Part shown: one piece after another, positions 10,185-19,395 of the stretch
Layout: each line of letters opens with the position of its first letter
How positions within the stretch are numbered: position 1 is the first letter of the stretch
Assembly: GCA_963793785.1 (NCBI GenBank)
Contig: CAWCBH010000003.1
Location: forward strand, 2,170,001-2,234,000
DNA length: 64,000 nt
Origin: CAWCBH01 sp963793785
GTDB taxonomy: Bacteria; Actinomycetota; Thermoleophilia; Solirubrobacterales; 70-9
Reading direction: 5' to 3'
Position numbers and translations under genes: made by a program
The notes under the pieces: generated by a model
Database searches by the model: none
Seen by the model: only the letters and a program-made list of their open reading frames with translations
What the model was told of the DNA's origin: nothing

Positions 10185-12185
10185 CTAGACGGCGGTGATC
10201 GAGCGCTGCGACCGCGCGATCCGCGCCTGGGCGCGGACGAAAAGCTCGACCAGCTCGGGGTCGAACTGGCTGCCGGCGTTGCGGCGGAGCTCGTCGATCG
10301 CTTCCTTCTCGCTGATCGGCGGACTGTGCGGACGATCCGCGGTCATCGCGTCGAACGAGTCGCAGATGAAGATGATCCGGGCTCCGAGCGGAATCTCCTC
10401 GCCGGCCAGCCCATCCGGGTAGCCCTTTCCGTCGAAGCGCTCGTGGGTGGAGCGAACGATCCGGGCAACCGGCTCCATTGCCGGCGCGGCGCTGAGGATC
10501 CGCTCGCCGATCACCGTGTGCCGGCGCATCAGCACCGTCTCCTCCTCGTCGAGGGGGCCGGGCCGGCGCAGAATCGTCTCGGGCATCGCGATCTTGCCGA
10601 TGTCGTGCAGCTCCGCCGCCCGCACCAGGGCGTCCAGCTCCTCGCTCTCCAACGACAGTTCCCGGCCCATCTCCTGCGCCCGGCGAGCGGTTCCGTCGAG
10701 ATGCTCGCTGAGGCTCGGCTCCCATTCGTTCAGCGTGCTTACCAGCACGTCACGGGCCTGCCGCCCCGGCGACAGCCGGCCCGAGCGCTTGCGGGCATAC
10801 ATCCGCGTATCGGCAAGCCGCAGCGCCGAGGAGGCGTCCGCCGCCTCGGCGGGCAGCTTGACGACGCCTGCCGAGCTGGCGATGCTGAACCCGACCCCGA
10901 CCTCGGTCAGGGCTTCGCCCGCGGACCGCATCAGCGATTCCTCGTCGGCGCCAGGTGCGAGGACGCAGAACTCGTCGCCACCGAGCCGGTAGGCGCGACC
11001 GTTAGCCTCGACCGCCGCGCTGAGCTTGCTGCCCAGCCGCCGCAGCAGCGCGTCCCCGGCCGGGTGGCCGAAGCGGTCGTTGTAGGCCTTGAAGCCGTCG
11101 AGATCAAAAAGCGCGAAGAGATACTCGCCATCATCCTCGGAGCCGCGCAGGAGCGTCCGCTCGAGGTCCGCGAGCAGGCATCGGCGGTTTGGCAGTCCGG
11201 TCAGGTCATCGCTGAGGGACTCGTGGCGGACGGCGCCGAGAAGCCGGGCGTTCTCGCCGAATGCAAGCAACAGCCGCACCACGACGACCCCCAGCGCCGC
11301 CACCGCGAGCGCCTCGGCGACTTGTCCGATCGGGTGCCAGATCTGGTAGCCGAGCAATCCGACCGCCAGCGCCGCGAACAGCACCGGCAGCACAAGTGAC
11401 TGCCGCTCTGCCTTCGCGACCGTTGCCCGGCCGGTGCCCACCCACGCCGCCAGGCCGAGCAGCAGCGGGTTCAAGAGCCAGAGTGCGTCGAGCGCGGTCG
11501 ACACCTGGTATGAGCCGACGGCAAGCTGGTAGAGGTAGATCGCGTCGGCGATCGCGAGCGACATCACGCCGGCCGCGATCAGCCACCACTGCCGACCCCC
11601 GACATCGCGGGTCAGGGCCAACGCCCCGCCCATGAACAGCAGCAAGAGGATGTCGCCCAGCGGGTAGGCGAGGTTCGTCGCCACTGTGGCGAAATCCCCG
11701 TCGGTGAGGCCGGTCAACGCCGGAGCCAGGATCGCCGCGCCGACCGCGCCGACCGCCAGCGCGCCGATCGCGCCATCCAGCCACATGCTGAGGTGAGGGC
11801 GATGCAGGCGGCTCCTGAGGTAGAGGACCACCGCCGCGTAGAAGGGCAGGTACGAGGAAAGCCAGAGAGCGTCGGCCATCGAGGGATAGGGCGGGCTCGC
11901 GTCGTCGGCGAGGGCCACGCTCCAGTAGATGTCCGCAGCCCCCCAGAGCGCGATCGCCAAGCCGAGCGCGGCCCAGGCCGCCCGGTCGCCTTCGATCGCG
12001 GCCGCCCGCCAAAAGCAGGTGAAGGCGCCGGCGACGAAGACGCCGTGATAGAGCCACTCGTCGAAGAAGGCACCGGGGCCTGGGGCGATCAGGCCGACGG
12101 GCTCGGAGTGCAGGACGAACAGGGCAGTCGCCAGCGCGGCCACCCCGAGCAGGAACAGCGGGAATCTTTCCTCAGCAGCGGTCAC
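10185..12185 (-). CDS. membrane GGDEF / HD-GYP hybrid protein (c-di-GMP metabolism)
   Basis: 666-residue membrane protein. Residues 1-310 hold about nine hydrophobic segments; a GGDEF domain follows (SDDLTGLPNRR near 320, intact RLGGDEFCVL near 395), then an HD-GYP domain (HDIGKIAMPETIL, HERFDGKGYPDG). The GGDEF core is intact, so diguanylate cyclase activity is possible; the allosteric RxxD I-site is absent (GRAYRLGGDEF). HD-GYP domains hydrolyse c-di-GMP and the metal-binding HD and GYP signatures are kept, so the protein may both make and break the messenger. The membrane part presumably senses something. GTG start. It is flanked by rlmN downstream and a divergent DUF445 gene; no other c-di-GMP gene is in the window. 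Confidence 0.93.
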   Translation of the reverse strand: MTAAEERFPLFLLGVAALATALFVLHSEPVGLIAPGPGAFFDEWLYHGVFVAGAFTCFWRAAAIEGDRAAWAALGLAIALWGAADIYWSVALADDASPPYPSMADALWLSSYLPFYAAVVLYLRSRLHRPHLSMWLDGAIGALAVGAVGAAILAPALTGLTDGDFATVATNLAYPLGDILLLLFMGGALALTRDVGGRQWWLIAAGVMSLAIADAIYLYQLAVGSYQVSTALDALWLLNPLLLGLAAWVGTGRATVAKAERQSLVLPVLFAALAVGLLGYQIWHPIGQVAEALAVAALGVVVVRLLLAFGENARLLGAVRHESLSDDLTGLPNRRCLLADLERTLLRGSEDDGEYLFALFDLDGFKAYNDRFGHPAGDALLRRLGSKLSAAVEANGRAYRLGGDEFCVLAPGADEESLMRSAGEALTEVGVGFSIASSAGVVKLPAEAADASSALRLADTRMYARKRSGRLSPGRQARDVLVSTLNEWEPSLSEHLDGTARRAQEMGRELSLESEELDALVRAAELHDIGKIAMPETILRRPGPLDEEETVLMRRHTVIGERILSAAPAMEPVARIVRSTHERFDGKGYPDGLAGEEIPLGARIIFICDSFDAMTADRPHSPPISEKEAIDELRRNAGSQFDPELVELFVRAQARIARSQRSITAV

Positions 12186-12287
12186 CGTTCGGCGTCCCCG
12201 GGGTTATCGGCACCAGAGCGCCCTCTTCTCAAGCTCTGAGCAGCCCGGTTCACGCCCCTGCCCGCAGGCCGATCGCCTCGACAGGAC

Positions 12288-12293
12288 TAGGAT
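12288..12293 (+). promoter_or_regulatory. possible -10 box of DUF445 gene
   Basis: TAGGAT 23 nt before ATG 12317; the intervening GC-rich leader has no clear Shine-Dalgarno sequence. Confidence 0.3.
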
Positions 12294-12316
12294 CGTCCCG
12301 GGCCCGGGGTCCCGCG

Positions 12317-13597
12317 ATGATCCGCAACGAGACGATCAGCATCCTCAGCGTGCCGCTGTTCACCGGCGCGATCGGCTACCTGACCAACTGGAGCGGGGTC
12401 TGGATGCTGTTCTACCCGGTGCGCTTCGCGGGCTTCCGGATGCCGGGGCTGGCGCCGCTCTCGCACCTGTTGCCGCGCCGTATCCAGCAGATCCCCGGCG
12501 TCATGCAGGGCGGGGTCGGCTGGCAGGGGATCATCCCCTCGCGGGCGGCGAAGATGGGGTCGATCGCGGTCGACAAGGGGATCGCGAAGCTGGGCAGCCC
12601 GGCCGACTTCTACCAGCAGCTCGAGCCCGACAAGATCGCCGAGCACATCCTCGCCACCGCCCGGGGGGACATGCGCGACGTGGTCGAGCGGATCATGCAG
12701 CGCGAGCACCCACAGCTCTGGCGCGACCTGCCGCCACGGGTGCGAGAAGCCGTTCACGAGCGGGTTCAGGAGCAGCTGCCCGACATCGTCCGCGAGGTCA
12801 CCGACCAGATCGGTGCCCACGTCGACCAGCTGCTCGACATCAAGCTGATGGTGATCCGCCACATCGAGGCGCATCCGGAGCTGGCCAACCGGATCTTCCT
12901 CGAGGTCGGCCGCAAGGAGTTGCGCTTCATCATCAACTTCGGCTTCTTCTTCGGCTTTGCGCTGGGGATCCCGACCGCGATCCTCACCGAGGTCGTGTTC
13001 CACGTCTGGTGGCTGCTGCCGCTCTCCGGAGTCGTGATCGGCTACGTGACCAACTGGGTGGCGCTGTGGATGATCTTCGAGCCGGTCGAGCCGCGCCGGT
13101 TCGGGCGATTCAACGTCCAGGGGCTGTTCCTGAAGCGCCAGCCGGAAGTGGCCGACGTCTACGCCGAGATCATCGCCGACGACATCGTCACGCTCGGCAA
13201 CATCGGCGAGGAGCTGCTGCACGGACCGCGCTCGGACCGGACCCGGCAGATGATCGAAGACGCGATGCGCCCGGCCGTCGACCGGGCGGTCGGCCCCAGC
13301 CTGGCCCGGGACGCGGTCCGGGTCGCGGTCGGGACGCGCGAGTACGACGCGATCCGCGAGTCTGTCGCCGTGGAGGCCGTCGACTACACGATGACGCCGC
13401 TCAACGATCCCGAGTTCAACCGCCGCCAGAACGCCAAGGTCCGCAAGCTGATCGCGGCGCGGATGCGGGAGATGCCGGCGAGCGACTTCTCGGAGCTGCT
13501 GCGCTCCTCGATGCGCGAGGACGAGTGGCTGTTGCTGCTGCACGGCGCCGTGCTCGGATTCGTCGCCGGGCTGATCCACCTGGGACTGTTCGGCTGA
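12317..13597 (+). CDS. DUF445 family membrane protein
   Basis: A 426-residue protein of the DUF445/YheB family, whose function is unknown. It has the family pattern of an N-terminal membrane segment with GAIGYLTNWSGVWMLFYPVRF, a repeat of that motif in the middle (VIGYVTNWVALWMIFEPVEPRRF near residue 240) and a C-terminal hydrophobic segment (VLGFVAGLIHLGLFG). Between these are long amphipathic helices. The next gene begins 2 nt after the TGA stop, so the two are co-transcribed. Confidence 0.88.
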   Translation: MIRNETISILSVPLFTGAIGYLTNWSGVWMLFYPVRFAGFRMPGLAPLSHLLPRRIQQIPGVMQGGVGWQGIIPSRAAKMGSIAVDKGIAKLGSPADFYQQLEPDKIAEHILATARGDMRDVVERIMQREHPQLWRDLPPRVREAVHERVQEQLPDIVREVTDQIGAHVDQLLDIKLMVIRHIEAHPELANRIFLEVGRKELRFIINFGFFFGFALGIPTAILTEVVFHVWWLLPLSGVVIGYVTNWVALWMIFEPVEPRRFGRFNVQGLFLKRQPEVADVYAEIIADDIVTLGNIGEELLHGPRSDRTRQMIEDAMRPAVDRAVGPSLARDAVRVAVGTREYDAIRESVAVEAVDYTMTPLNDPEFNRRQNAKVRKLIAARMREMPASDFSELLRSSMREDEWLLLLHGAVLGFVAGLIHLGLFG

Positions 13598-13599
13598 CC

Positions 13600-14461
13600 A
13601 TGGAGGGCCGGCGATCCGACGATCTCTTCGAGGCGGCTCCGGGGCTGACCCGGATCGCCGCCGTCGCCGCCTGGCGGACCACGGAATGGGCGGTGGGGAC
13701 GACGGCAAAGGCGGGGGACCGGCTGGTGCGGGCGATCTACGGGGAGTCTCCGATCGACCTGCTGGCCGAGACCGGAGGCGACCTGCGTGGGCAGGCGCGC
13801 AGGCTGCTCGGGCTCGTCGGCCTCGACGGCAACCGGGTCGCCGACGCCGCGACCGCCGATGCCGAGCCGCCGGGCGACCCCGACGGCGGGGAGGATCCGT
13901 CTCCGACCGAGCTGCGCGATCGCGGCGCCGAGCTGCTGCGCCAGTCCGCCGACGTGCACTTCGAAGAGGAATCGCATCCTGCCTACGCCCGCATCCTCGA
14001 GGTCCTGGCGCCCGACGAGGCACGGATCCTGCGCCTGCTGGCGATCAAGGGCCCGCAGCCGTCGGTCGACGTCCGCAGCGGCCTGCCGCTCGTCAATGCC
14101 GGCTCCCAGCTGCTGGCTCCCGGCCTTTCGATGATCGGCGCCGAGGCCGGCTGCCGGCATCTCGACCGCGTCCCCTCCTACATGAACAACCTCTACCGGC
14201 TGGGTCTGATCTGGTTCTCGCGCGAGACGATCGAGGATCCGCTCCGCTACCAGGTCCTCGAGGCGCAGCCCGAGGTCGTCGATGTGCTCGAAGGACGGTG
14301 GGCGCCTCGCTCGCACGATCCGCCGCAGCATCGTCCTGACCCCGTTCGGCGACGACTTCTGCGCCGCCTGCCTGCCGCTGGACACGATCGAGTTCGAGGC
14401 GGTCCAGGACGTCGACGCCGAGCCGGCGACGGAATCTACGGCTCCGCGAAATACTCCCTGA
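13600..14461 (+). CDS. DUF4393/Abi-alpha-like protein (frameshifts near C-terminus)
   Basis: About 285 residues. The C-terminal half (EILRLLAIKGPQPSVDV-like, then NNLYRLGLIWFSRETIEDPLRYQVLEAQPEV) resembles the DUF4393 / Abi-alpha family, some members of which were described as abortive-infection proteins; that link is weak here. From about 14295 the frame must shift twice to reach the natural ending LARTIRRSIVLTPFGDDFC...CLPLDTIEF and TGA at 14459-14461. It starts 2 nt after the DUF445 stop and overlaps the convergent transglycosylase-like gene by 26 nt. A role next to a membrane DUF445 protein is not known. Confidence 0.65.
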
Positions 14462-15134
14462 CCCAGGTTCGCTCGGCACGGCGTCGCTGCACCTCGGCGA
14501 TGTAGGCCCGCGCCGGCGGCGTCCACCAGCGCCCGGCGAACCAGGCGCCGACACTTCCCCAGAGATCGCCGGGCCGGTAGCGCTTGCCGCGCTCGACCGT
14601 GTTCAGCCACCCCATCCGGCCGTCGAAGTAGGCGCGGATGATGCCGCCGTAGTAGTCGGCGTTGAAGGCCGTCGAGCGGCGGGCGATCAGGCATCGGCCC
14701 CAACAGTGATAGGGCCGGCGGACCTGGAAGAGGCCGAAGCTGTCGCCGTTGTCCCCGACCGCCGATTGGCGCCACCAGGACTCGACCACGGCCACCGCCC
14801 GCAACACGTCCCGCGGCAGGCCCCACTTGATCGATGCCCAGCGGATGATCTCGTCGGTGGTGCCGCGAAAGCGGCCGTCGACGAGCCCTGCGTAGGGCAT
14901 CTCGCTGCGAGCCTGCCATCGGCGCAGCTGCCTGGGGCCCGGGATCGAATGGTTGGGAGCGGAGTTCGCCGGCCGCGGCTCCCAGCCCGAGCGCCGCACC
15001 CGCTCCGCCGCCTCCTCGCTGCTCAGCGGCGTCCAGCCGACCGGCTTCGTCGCCGCCGCGAGCGCCGGGGCCAGGGCGGCAGCGAGGATCGCCAGCGCAA
15101 ACAGCAGCACCGCCACTCGGATCCTGGATCGCAT
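14436..15134 (-). CDS. secreted lytic-transglycosylase-like protein
   Basis: 232-residue protein with an N-terminal signal peptide (MRSRIRVAVLLFALAILAAA, cleavage near residue 30) and a lysozyme-fold SLT-like domain: RDVLRAVAVVESWWRQSAVGDNGDSFGLFQVRRPYH, in which the Glu of VVES is the expected catalytic acid and SFGLFQ matches the S-x-G-L-x-Q-type motif. Probably cuts peptidoglycan outside the membrane. The ATG at 15134 fits a GATACT -10 box 8 nt upstream; longer starts would have no signal peptide at the N-terminus. Confidence 0.82.
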   Translation of the reverse strand: MRSRIRVAVLLFALAILAAALAPALAAATKPVGWTPLSSEEAAERVRRSGWEPRPANSAPNHSIPGPRQLRRWQARSEMPYAGLVDGRFRGTTDEIIRWASIKWGLPRDVLRAVAVVESWWRQSAVGDNGDSFGLFQVRRPYHCWGRCLIARRSTAFNADYYGGIIRAYFDGRMGWLNTVERGKRYRPGDLWGSVGAWFAGRWWTPPARAYIAEVQRRRAERTWVREYFAEP

Positions 15135-15142
15135 CGGTGCCA

Positions 15143-15148
15143 AGTATC
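15143..15148 (-). promoter_or_regulatory. -10 box, transglycosylase-like gene
   Basis: GATACT on the minus strand with an 8-nt spacer to ATG 15134. Confidence 0.45.
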
Positions 15149-15202
15149 GGCATCGGGCGGGATGGCTGCAGCGCTCAACCGCCGGCCTCGGGCTCCGGGG
15201 GC

Positions 15203-15208
15203 GATAAT
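15203..15208 (+). promoter_or_regulatory. -10 box, CocE/NonD hydrolase gene
   Basis: GATAAT, one base from the sigma-70 consensus, 6 nt before GTG 15215; predicts a leaderless mRNA. Confidence 0.55.
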
Positions 15209-15214
15209 CCGCCT

Positions 15215-17144
15215 GTGAGGCGCGGATACCTCTGGCGCTGCTCGCTTGTCTCGGCGCTGTTGATCTGCGCCGCGGTCCCGCCGACCGCGGCGGCGGCGGA
15301 GCCACTCGGGCTTTCCGACTGCGAGGCGATGCGCGGCCTGCAGGTGTGCTCGGGCCTGGTCCCGACCTGGGACGGGGTTCCGCTCGACACCACGGTCACG
15401 CTGCCCGCGCCCGCCGCCCGCAAGCTGCCGCTGGTGGTCGAGATCCACGGCTTCGGCAACAGCAAGTACGAGTACCTCGACCCGGCGTCTGCGGCCTACA
15501 CCGACAACGCCTTCGCCTGGGCGCGGCGCGGATACGCGGTCCTCACCTACACCGCGCGCGGGCTCTGGGGGTCCTGCGGCACCCCCGACTCGCGACTCGG
15601 CAACCCTGCCGCCTGCGCCCGGGGCTACATCCACCTCGCCGACACCCGCTACGAGGTCCGCGACACGCAGACGCTGATCGGGCGCCTGGTCGACGAGGGG
15701 ATCGCCGACCCGGGGCGGATCGGGGTCACGGGAGACTCCTACGGCGGCGGTCAGTCGATGGCGCTGGCGGCGCTTTCGGACCGGATGATGCTGCCCGACG
15801 GACGCCTTGTCGCCTGGCGCAGCCCGGGCGGGACGCGACTGCGAATCGCAGCCGCGGCGCCGGTGATTCCCTGGACCGACCTCGTCGGGGCGATCGCCCC
15901 CAACGGCCGCGAGCTCTCCTACGCGATCGGGCCGCTGGGCGAGGCCAGCGATCCCGTCGGGGTCTTCAAGGCCTCCTTCGCCAACGCGCTGTTTGCGGCG
16001 GCGCAATTTGCGACCGGGCCGGGGCAGCCGGTCGGGGAGCCGTTCGTGCCCGGGAGGCCGATGGGATTTCTCGCCCCTCGCGGCCTCGACCCCGACGCCG
16101 ACGTCACCGCCTGGGTGGCCCGCGCGGACGCGGGAGAGCCCTATGACGACGCCGAGGCGAAGCAGATCGTCCGCACCCTGCAGCGCTTCCATTCCGCGAT
16201 CCACATCGACGCCTCGCACCGGCCGCCGCCGCTGTTCGTCGCCAGCGGCTTCACCGACGACCTGTTCCCGGTCGCCGAGGCGCTGCGCTACGTCAACCGG
16301 ACCAGCCGCCGCTACCCGCGACTGCCGCTGACGCTGTTCCTGGGCGACTTCGGCCATCAGCGCGCTGCCAACAAGGAGCGCCAGCGAGCCCACCTGATCC
16401 GGTCGATCCACCGCTGGTTCGACCACCACCTGCTCGGCCGGGGCCGGCGCCCGTACGAGGGCGCGATCGTCTACACGCAGACCTGTCCCCAGGAGGCGAG
16501 GACTCCAGGCGCCGATCCGCGCATCGGCGTTTGCCGCCGCGGCCCGGGGAGAGGTACGCCGCTTCGATCGCCGGCCCCAGACGATCTCCTCGACGGGAGG
16601 AGATCCCGCAGTCGGAGCCGCGATCGACCCCGCCGCCGGCGGCGGCAACGGCTGCGCGACGGTGCCGGCCGACCCCGCGCCCGGCACCGCTGTCTACGAG
16701 CTGGCGGCCCGCCGTCGCCCCTACACGCTGCTCGGCGCGCCGACGATGATCGCCAACCTCGCGGTGCGAGGCGCGCCGGCGGCGCAGGCCCAGGTAGCCG
16801 GCCGGCTATGGGACGTGGCGCCGGGCGGGACCCAGACCCTCGTCGCCCGCGGCCTCTATCGCCCCCGGCCCGGGCGCAACGTCTGGCAACTGCACCCCGC
16901 CGGGTGGAGGTTCGCCCCGGGTCACGTCGCCAAGCTCGAGCTGCTCGGTGCGGACCCGCCGTTCGGGCGCCCGTCGAACGGTGAGTTCGAGATCGACGTG
17001 CGCAGGCTGCAGCTGCGGCTGCCGGTCCGCCAGCGACCGAACTGCCGCTTCATCCTTCCGGCTGCTCGGCCGCTGCTGCCGAGCGGGCATCGTCTCGCGC
17101 CGGGCCTGCCGCGACGCGCCGGGCGGCGCTGCCGGCAGGGGTAA
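15215..17144 (+). CDS. secreted CocE/NonD (S15-like) alpha/beta hydrolase, frameshifted
   Basis: Exported serine hydrolase of the X-Pro dipeptidyl-peptidase/CocE type, acting on an unidentified ester or peptide. It has a signal peptide (LVSALLICAAVPPTAAAA, residues 10-27), an alpha/beta-hydrolase core with HGFGNSKYEY (oxyanion region), nucleophile elbow GVTGDSYGGGQS, and SGFTDDLFPV plus LGDFGHQR as likely Asp and His. From about 16510-16560 the frame shifts and continues into the C-terminal jelly-roll domain (RLWDVAPGGTQTLVARGLYR, APGHVAKLELLG), typical of CocE proteins, ending at 17144. With one correction it is about 640 residues, the expected size. Confidence 0.85.
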
Positions 17145-17154
17145 CGCCGCCCTT

Positions 17155-17200
17155 CGAACGTCCCGGACTACCCGCTCTGGAGGGGGCTGCGGGACGTTCG
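17155..17200. terminator. bidirectional terminator-like inverted repeat
   Basis: CGAACGTCCCG (17155-17165) and CGGGACGTTCG (17190-17200) form an 11-bp stem with a 24-nt loop in the 63-bp gap between two convergent genes. There is no T-tract, as is common in high-GC actinobacteria. Confidence 0.6.
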
Positions 17201-17207
17201 GTGATGA

Positions 17208-17633
17208 TCAGCCGAGCGGGCCGGGGACTTCCGGGCGCCGCGTGGCCTCGGCCCGTGCCTCTGCGCGCTGGCGAAGCCAGCCGCCGAGGGCGGCGAAGGC
17301 AACCGCGAGGACGGTGGTGATCACGACCAGCAGGATCGCCGGCTCGGGCAGGTGGGCCTTGGCGTCGGCGCCGTGGATCTCGTGGGCGACGAGGATCGCG
17401 GCTCCGAACAGCGACCCGGCCAGCACTCCGCGCCGGGCGCCGGCTGCGGCGCCAAGATGGTCGAAGCCGGCGCCGATGCCGCCGACGACGCCGATCAGCG
17501 ACAGCACCAGGTAGGTCGCCTCCGAGACGCCGAGGAAGTAACCGGTCAGCGCCCCGAACAGGACCGGCAGGACAACCGCGAGGAAGAGCTGGACCGGGCG
17601 AGGGTGCTCTGAGAGCAGCGGCGGCAATCGCAC
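17208..17633 (-). CDS. small integral membrane protein
   Basis: 141 residues with four hydrophobic segments (QLFLAVVLPVLFGALTGYFLG, TYLVLSLIGVVGGIGAGF, GVLAGSLFGAAILVAHEI, AILLVVITTVLAVAFAALGG) and a basic tail. I do not recognise a family. GTG start with TAGGGT 6 nt upstream. Divergent from the VOC gene. Confidence 0.7.
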   Translation of the reverse strand: MRLPPLLSEHPRPVQLFLAVVLPVLFGALTGYFLGVSEATYLVLSLIGVVGGIGAGFDHLGAAAGARRGVLAGSLFGAAILVAHEIHGADAKAHLPEPAILLVVITTVLAVAFAALGGWLRQRAEARAEATRRPEVPGPLG

Positions 17634-17639
17634 CGCGCG

Positions 17640-17645
17640 ACCCTA
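17640..17645 (-). promoter_or_regulatory. -10 box, membrane protein gene
   Basis: TAGGGT on the minus strand, 6 nt before GTG 17633. Confidence 0.5.
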
Positions 17646-17655
17646 ACAGCGCGCC

Positions 17656-17661
17656 TAGAGT
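17656..17661 (+). promoter_or_regulatory. -10 box, VOC gene
   Basis: TAGAGT nine nt before GTG 17671; lies only 11 bp from the divergent TAGGGT box. Confidence 0.45.
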
Positions 17662-17670
17662 CTCGTTGTC

Positions 17671-18117
17671 GTGAGTCGGGCCCGGCTGGTCGGCATCAAC
17701 CACATCGCCCTCGAGGTCGGCGACCTCGAGCAGGCGCTGGAGTTCTACGGCGAGATCTTCGAGTACGAGCTGCGCGGCCGGGTGCCGGGAATGGCGTTCG
17801 TCGACATCGGCGACCAGTTCATCGCCCTCTCCGAGGGGCGCCGCCAGGCGCCCGACGAGGATCGGCATTTCGGGCTCGTCGTCGACGACCGCGCCGAGGT
17901 GCGCGCGGCGCTGGAGGCGGCCGGGGTCGAGATCCTCCCCGGCCGTGGTCTCGACTTCCGCGACCCGTGGGGGAACCGGGTGCAGGTCGTCGAGTACGCG
18001 GAGATCCAGTTCACAAAGGAGCCGGCGATCCTCGCTGCGATGGGCCTCGAGGGTCTGGAGAAGAGCCCCGGAGGCGCTGCGCGAGCTGCGCGAGAAGGGG
18101 ATCGGCTGAGGCGTTAG
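17671..18117 (+). CDS. VOC (glyoxalase/dioxygenase fold) protein
   Basis: About 147 residues with one vicinal-oxygen-chelate domain: INHIALEVGDLEQALEFYGEIF at the N-terminus (metal His) and FRDPWGNRVQVVEY at the end. Substrate unknown. Near 18070 one base appears to be extra: removing it gives the natural ending SPEALRELREKGIG with TGA at 18107-18109 instead of the given stop at 18115-18117. It precedes the P450 gene on the same strand by about 25 nt and may share its function. Confidence 0.8.
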   Translation: MSRARLVGINHIALEVGDLEQALEFYGEIFEYELRGRVPGMAFVDIGDQFIALSEGRRQAPDEDRHFGLVVDDRAEVRAALEAAGVEILPGRGLDFRDPWGNRVQVVEYAEIQFTKEPAILAAMGLEGLEKSPGGAARAAREGDRLRR

Positions 18118-18120
18118 GCT
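18115..18120 (+). promoter_or_regulatory. possible -10 box of P450 gene
   Basis: TAGGCT 18 nt before ATG 18139; the TAG is also a stop of the VOC frame. The short leader contains GAGGAG 7 nt before the ATG, so this mRNA would have a conventional Shine-Dalgarno sequence. Confidence 0.4.
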
Positions 18121-18138
18121 CGTTGGCGAGGAGCAACG

Positions 18139-19359
18139 ATGGGCAACAGCGAACAGCCACTCGACCAGATCGCCGTCGCCGACCGCTCCAATTGGGCCGA
18201 GGGGCCGCCGCACCCCGACTTCCGCCGCCTGCGCGGCGAATGCCCCGTCCACTGGGGCGAGATCAACGACTTCCCCGAGGAGGAAGGGTTCTGGTCGGTG
18301 ACTCGCGCCGACGACGTGCGCACGGTCAGCCTCGACTGGAAGACCTTCTCCTCCGCCAACGGGATCACCGGCCTGCGCCACCAGTTCCCGCTCGAGCTGG
18401 TGCAGGCGATGTTCATCGGCATGGACCCGCCCAAGCACGACCGCCTGAAGATGCTCTTCCAGCGCGGCTTCACACCGCGGCGGATCGCCGAGCACACCGA
18501 CGAGATCCGCGCGATCGCCGAGCGGGTCCTCGACGGCGTCGCCGATCGCGGCGGCTGCGACCTGGTCACCGACGTCGCCCAGCCGGTGGTGTCGCGGGTG
18601 ATCGGCAGCTTCATGGGGATCCCCGAGCAAGACGACGAGGCCTGGGCGGCGCTGATGAACACGACCCTGGGGCTCGGCGATCCCGACCTCAACCCGGGCG
18701 GCATCGAGGAGATGCTCGCCAAGGACATCCCCGAGGTCTACGAGCGCTGCCGGGCGATGATCGAGGAGCGCCGCGAGAATCCGACCGAGGACCTGACCAG
18801 CGTCCTCGTCCACGCCGAGATCGAGGGCCAGCGCCTGACCGAGGACGAGATCGTGATGGGCTTCTTCCTCCTCGTCGCGGCCGGCAACGACTCGACCAAG
18901 GCGACCTACACCAGCGGCATGCGGGCGCTGATCGAGCACCCCGACCAGCGCCGCCTCCTTCTCGACGACCCCTCGCTGATCCCGGGAGCGGTCGAGGAGA
19001 GCCTGCGGATGTTCCCGGCCTTCGCCCACTTCGGGCGCACAGCGACCGAGGACACCGAGCTCGGCGGGCAGCGGATCGGCAAGGGCGACAAGGTCTGCAT
19101 GTGGTACGTGTCGAGCAACCGCGACGAGAGCCAGTTCCCCGATCCGGATCGCTTCGACGTCCGCCGCGAAGGCGACCACCAGGCCTTCGGCGCCGGCGGC
19201 CGCCACTTCTGCCTCGGCACGGCGCTGGCCCGGCTGGAGCTGCGGATCCTCTTCGAGGAGACGCTGAAGCGCTTCCCGGAGATGGAGATCGCCGGCAAGC
19301 CGGAGACGGTTCTCTCCCCGTTCATCAACCAGCTGAAGTCGCTGCCCGTTCGCTGGTAG
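18139..19359 (+). CDS. cytochrome P450
   Basis: Soluble 406-residue bacterial P450 monooxygenase. Signatures: I-helix LLVAAGNDSTK (oxygen-activation), K-helix EESLR, and the haem loop FGAGGRHFCLGTALARLEL with the proximal Cys. The MDPPKHDRLKMLFQRGFTP segment is typical of the CYP124/125/142-like steroid and lipid hydroxylases of actinobacteria, so a lipid or steroid substrate is likely but unproven. Good Shine-Dalgarno sequence (GAGGAG). No ferredoxin gene is beside it. Confidence 0.95.
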   Translation: MGNSEQPLDQIAVADRSNWAEGPPHPDFRRLRGECPVHWGEINDFPEEEGFWSVTRADDVRTVSLDWKTFSSANGITGLRHQFPLELVQAMFIGMDPPKHDRLKMLFQRGFTPRRIAEHTDEIRAIAERVLDGVADRGGCDLVTDVAQPVVSRVIGSFMGIPEQDDEAWAALMNTTLGLGDPDLNPGGIEEMLAKDIPEVYERCRAMIEERRENPTEDLTSVLVHAEIEGQRLTEDEIVMGFFLLVAAGNDSTKATYTSGMRALIEHPDQRRLLLDDPSLIPGAVEESLRMFPAFAHFGRTATEDTELGGQRIGKGDKVCMWYVSSNRDESQFPDPDRFDVRREGDHQAFGAGGRHFCLGTALARLELRILFEETLKRFPEMEIAGKPETVLSPFINQLKSLPVRW

Positions 19360-19395
19360 GCGTCGATCGATCGCCAGTCGATCAGCCCCGAGGAC

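Noticed and set aside
13384..15153. 589-codon minus frame over the DUF445/DUF4393 genes
   Set aside because: Antisense and out of frame with the lytic-transglycosylase-like gene; no domain.
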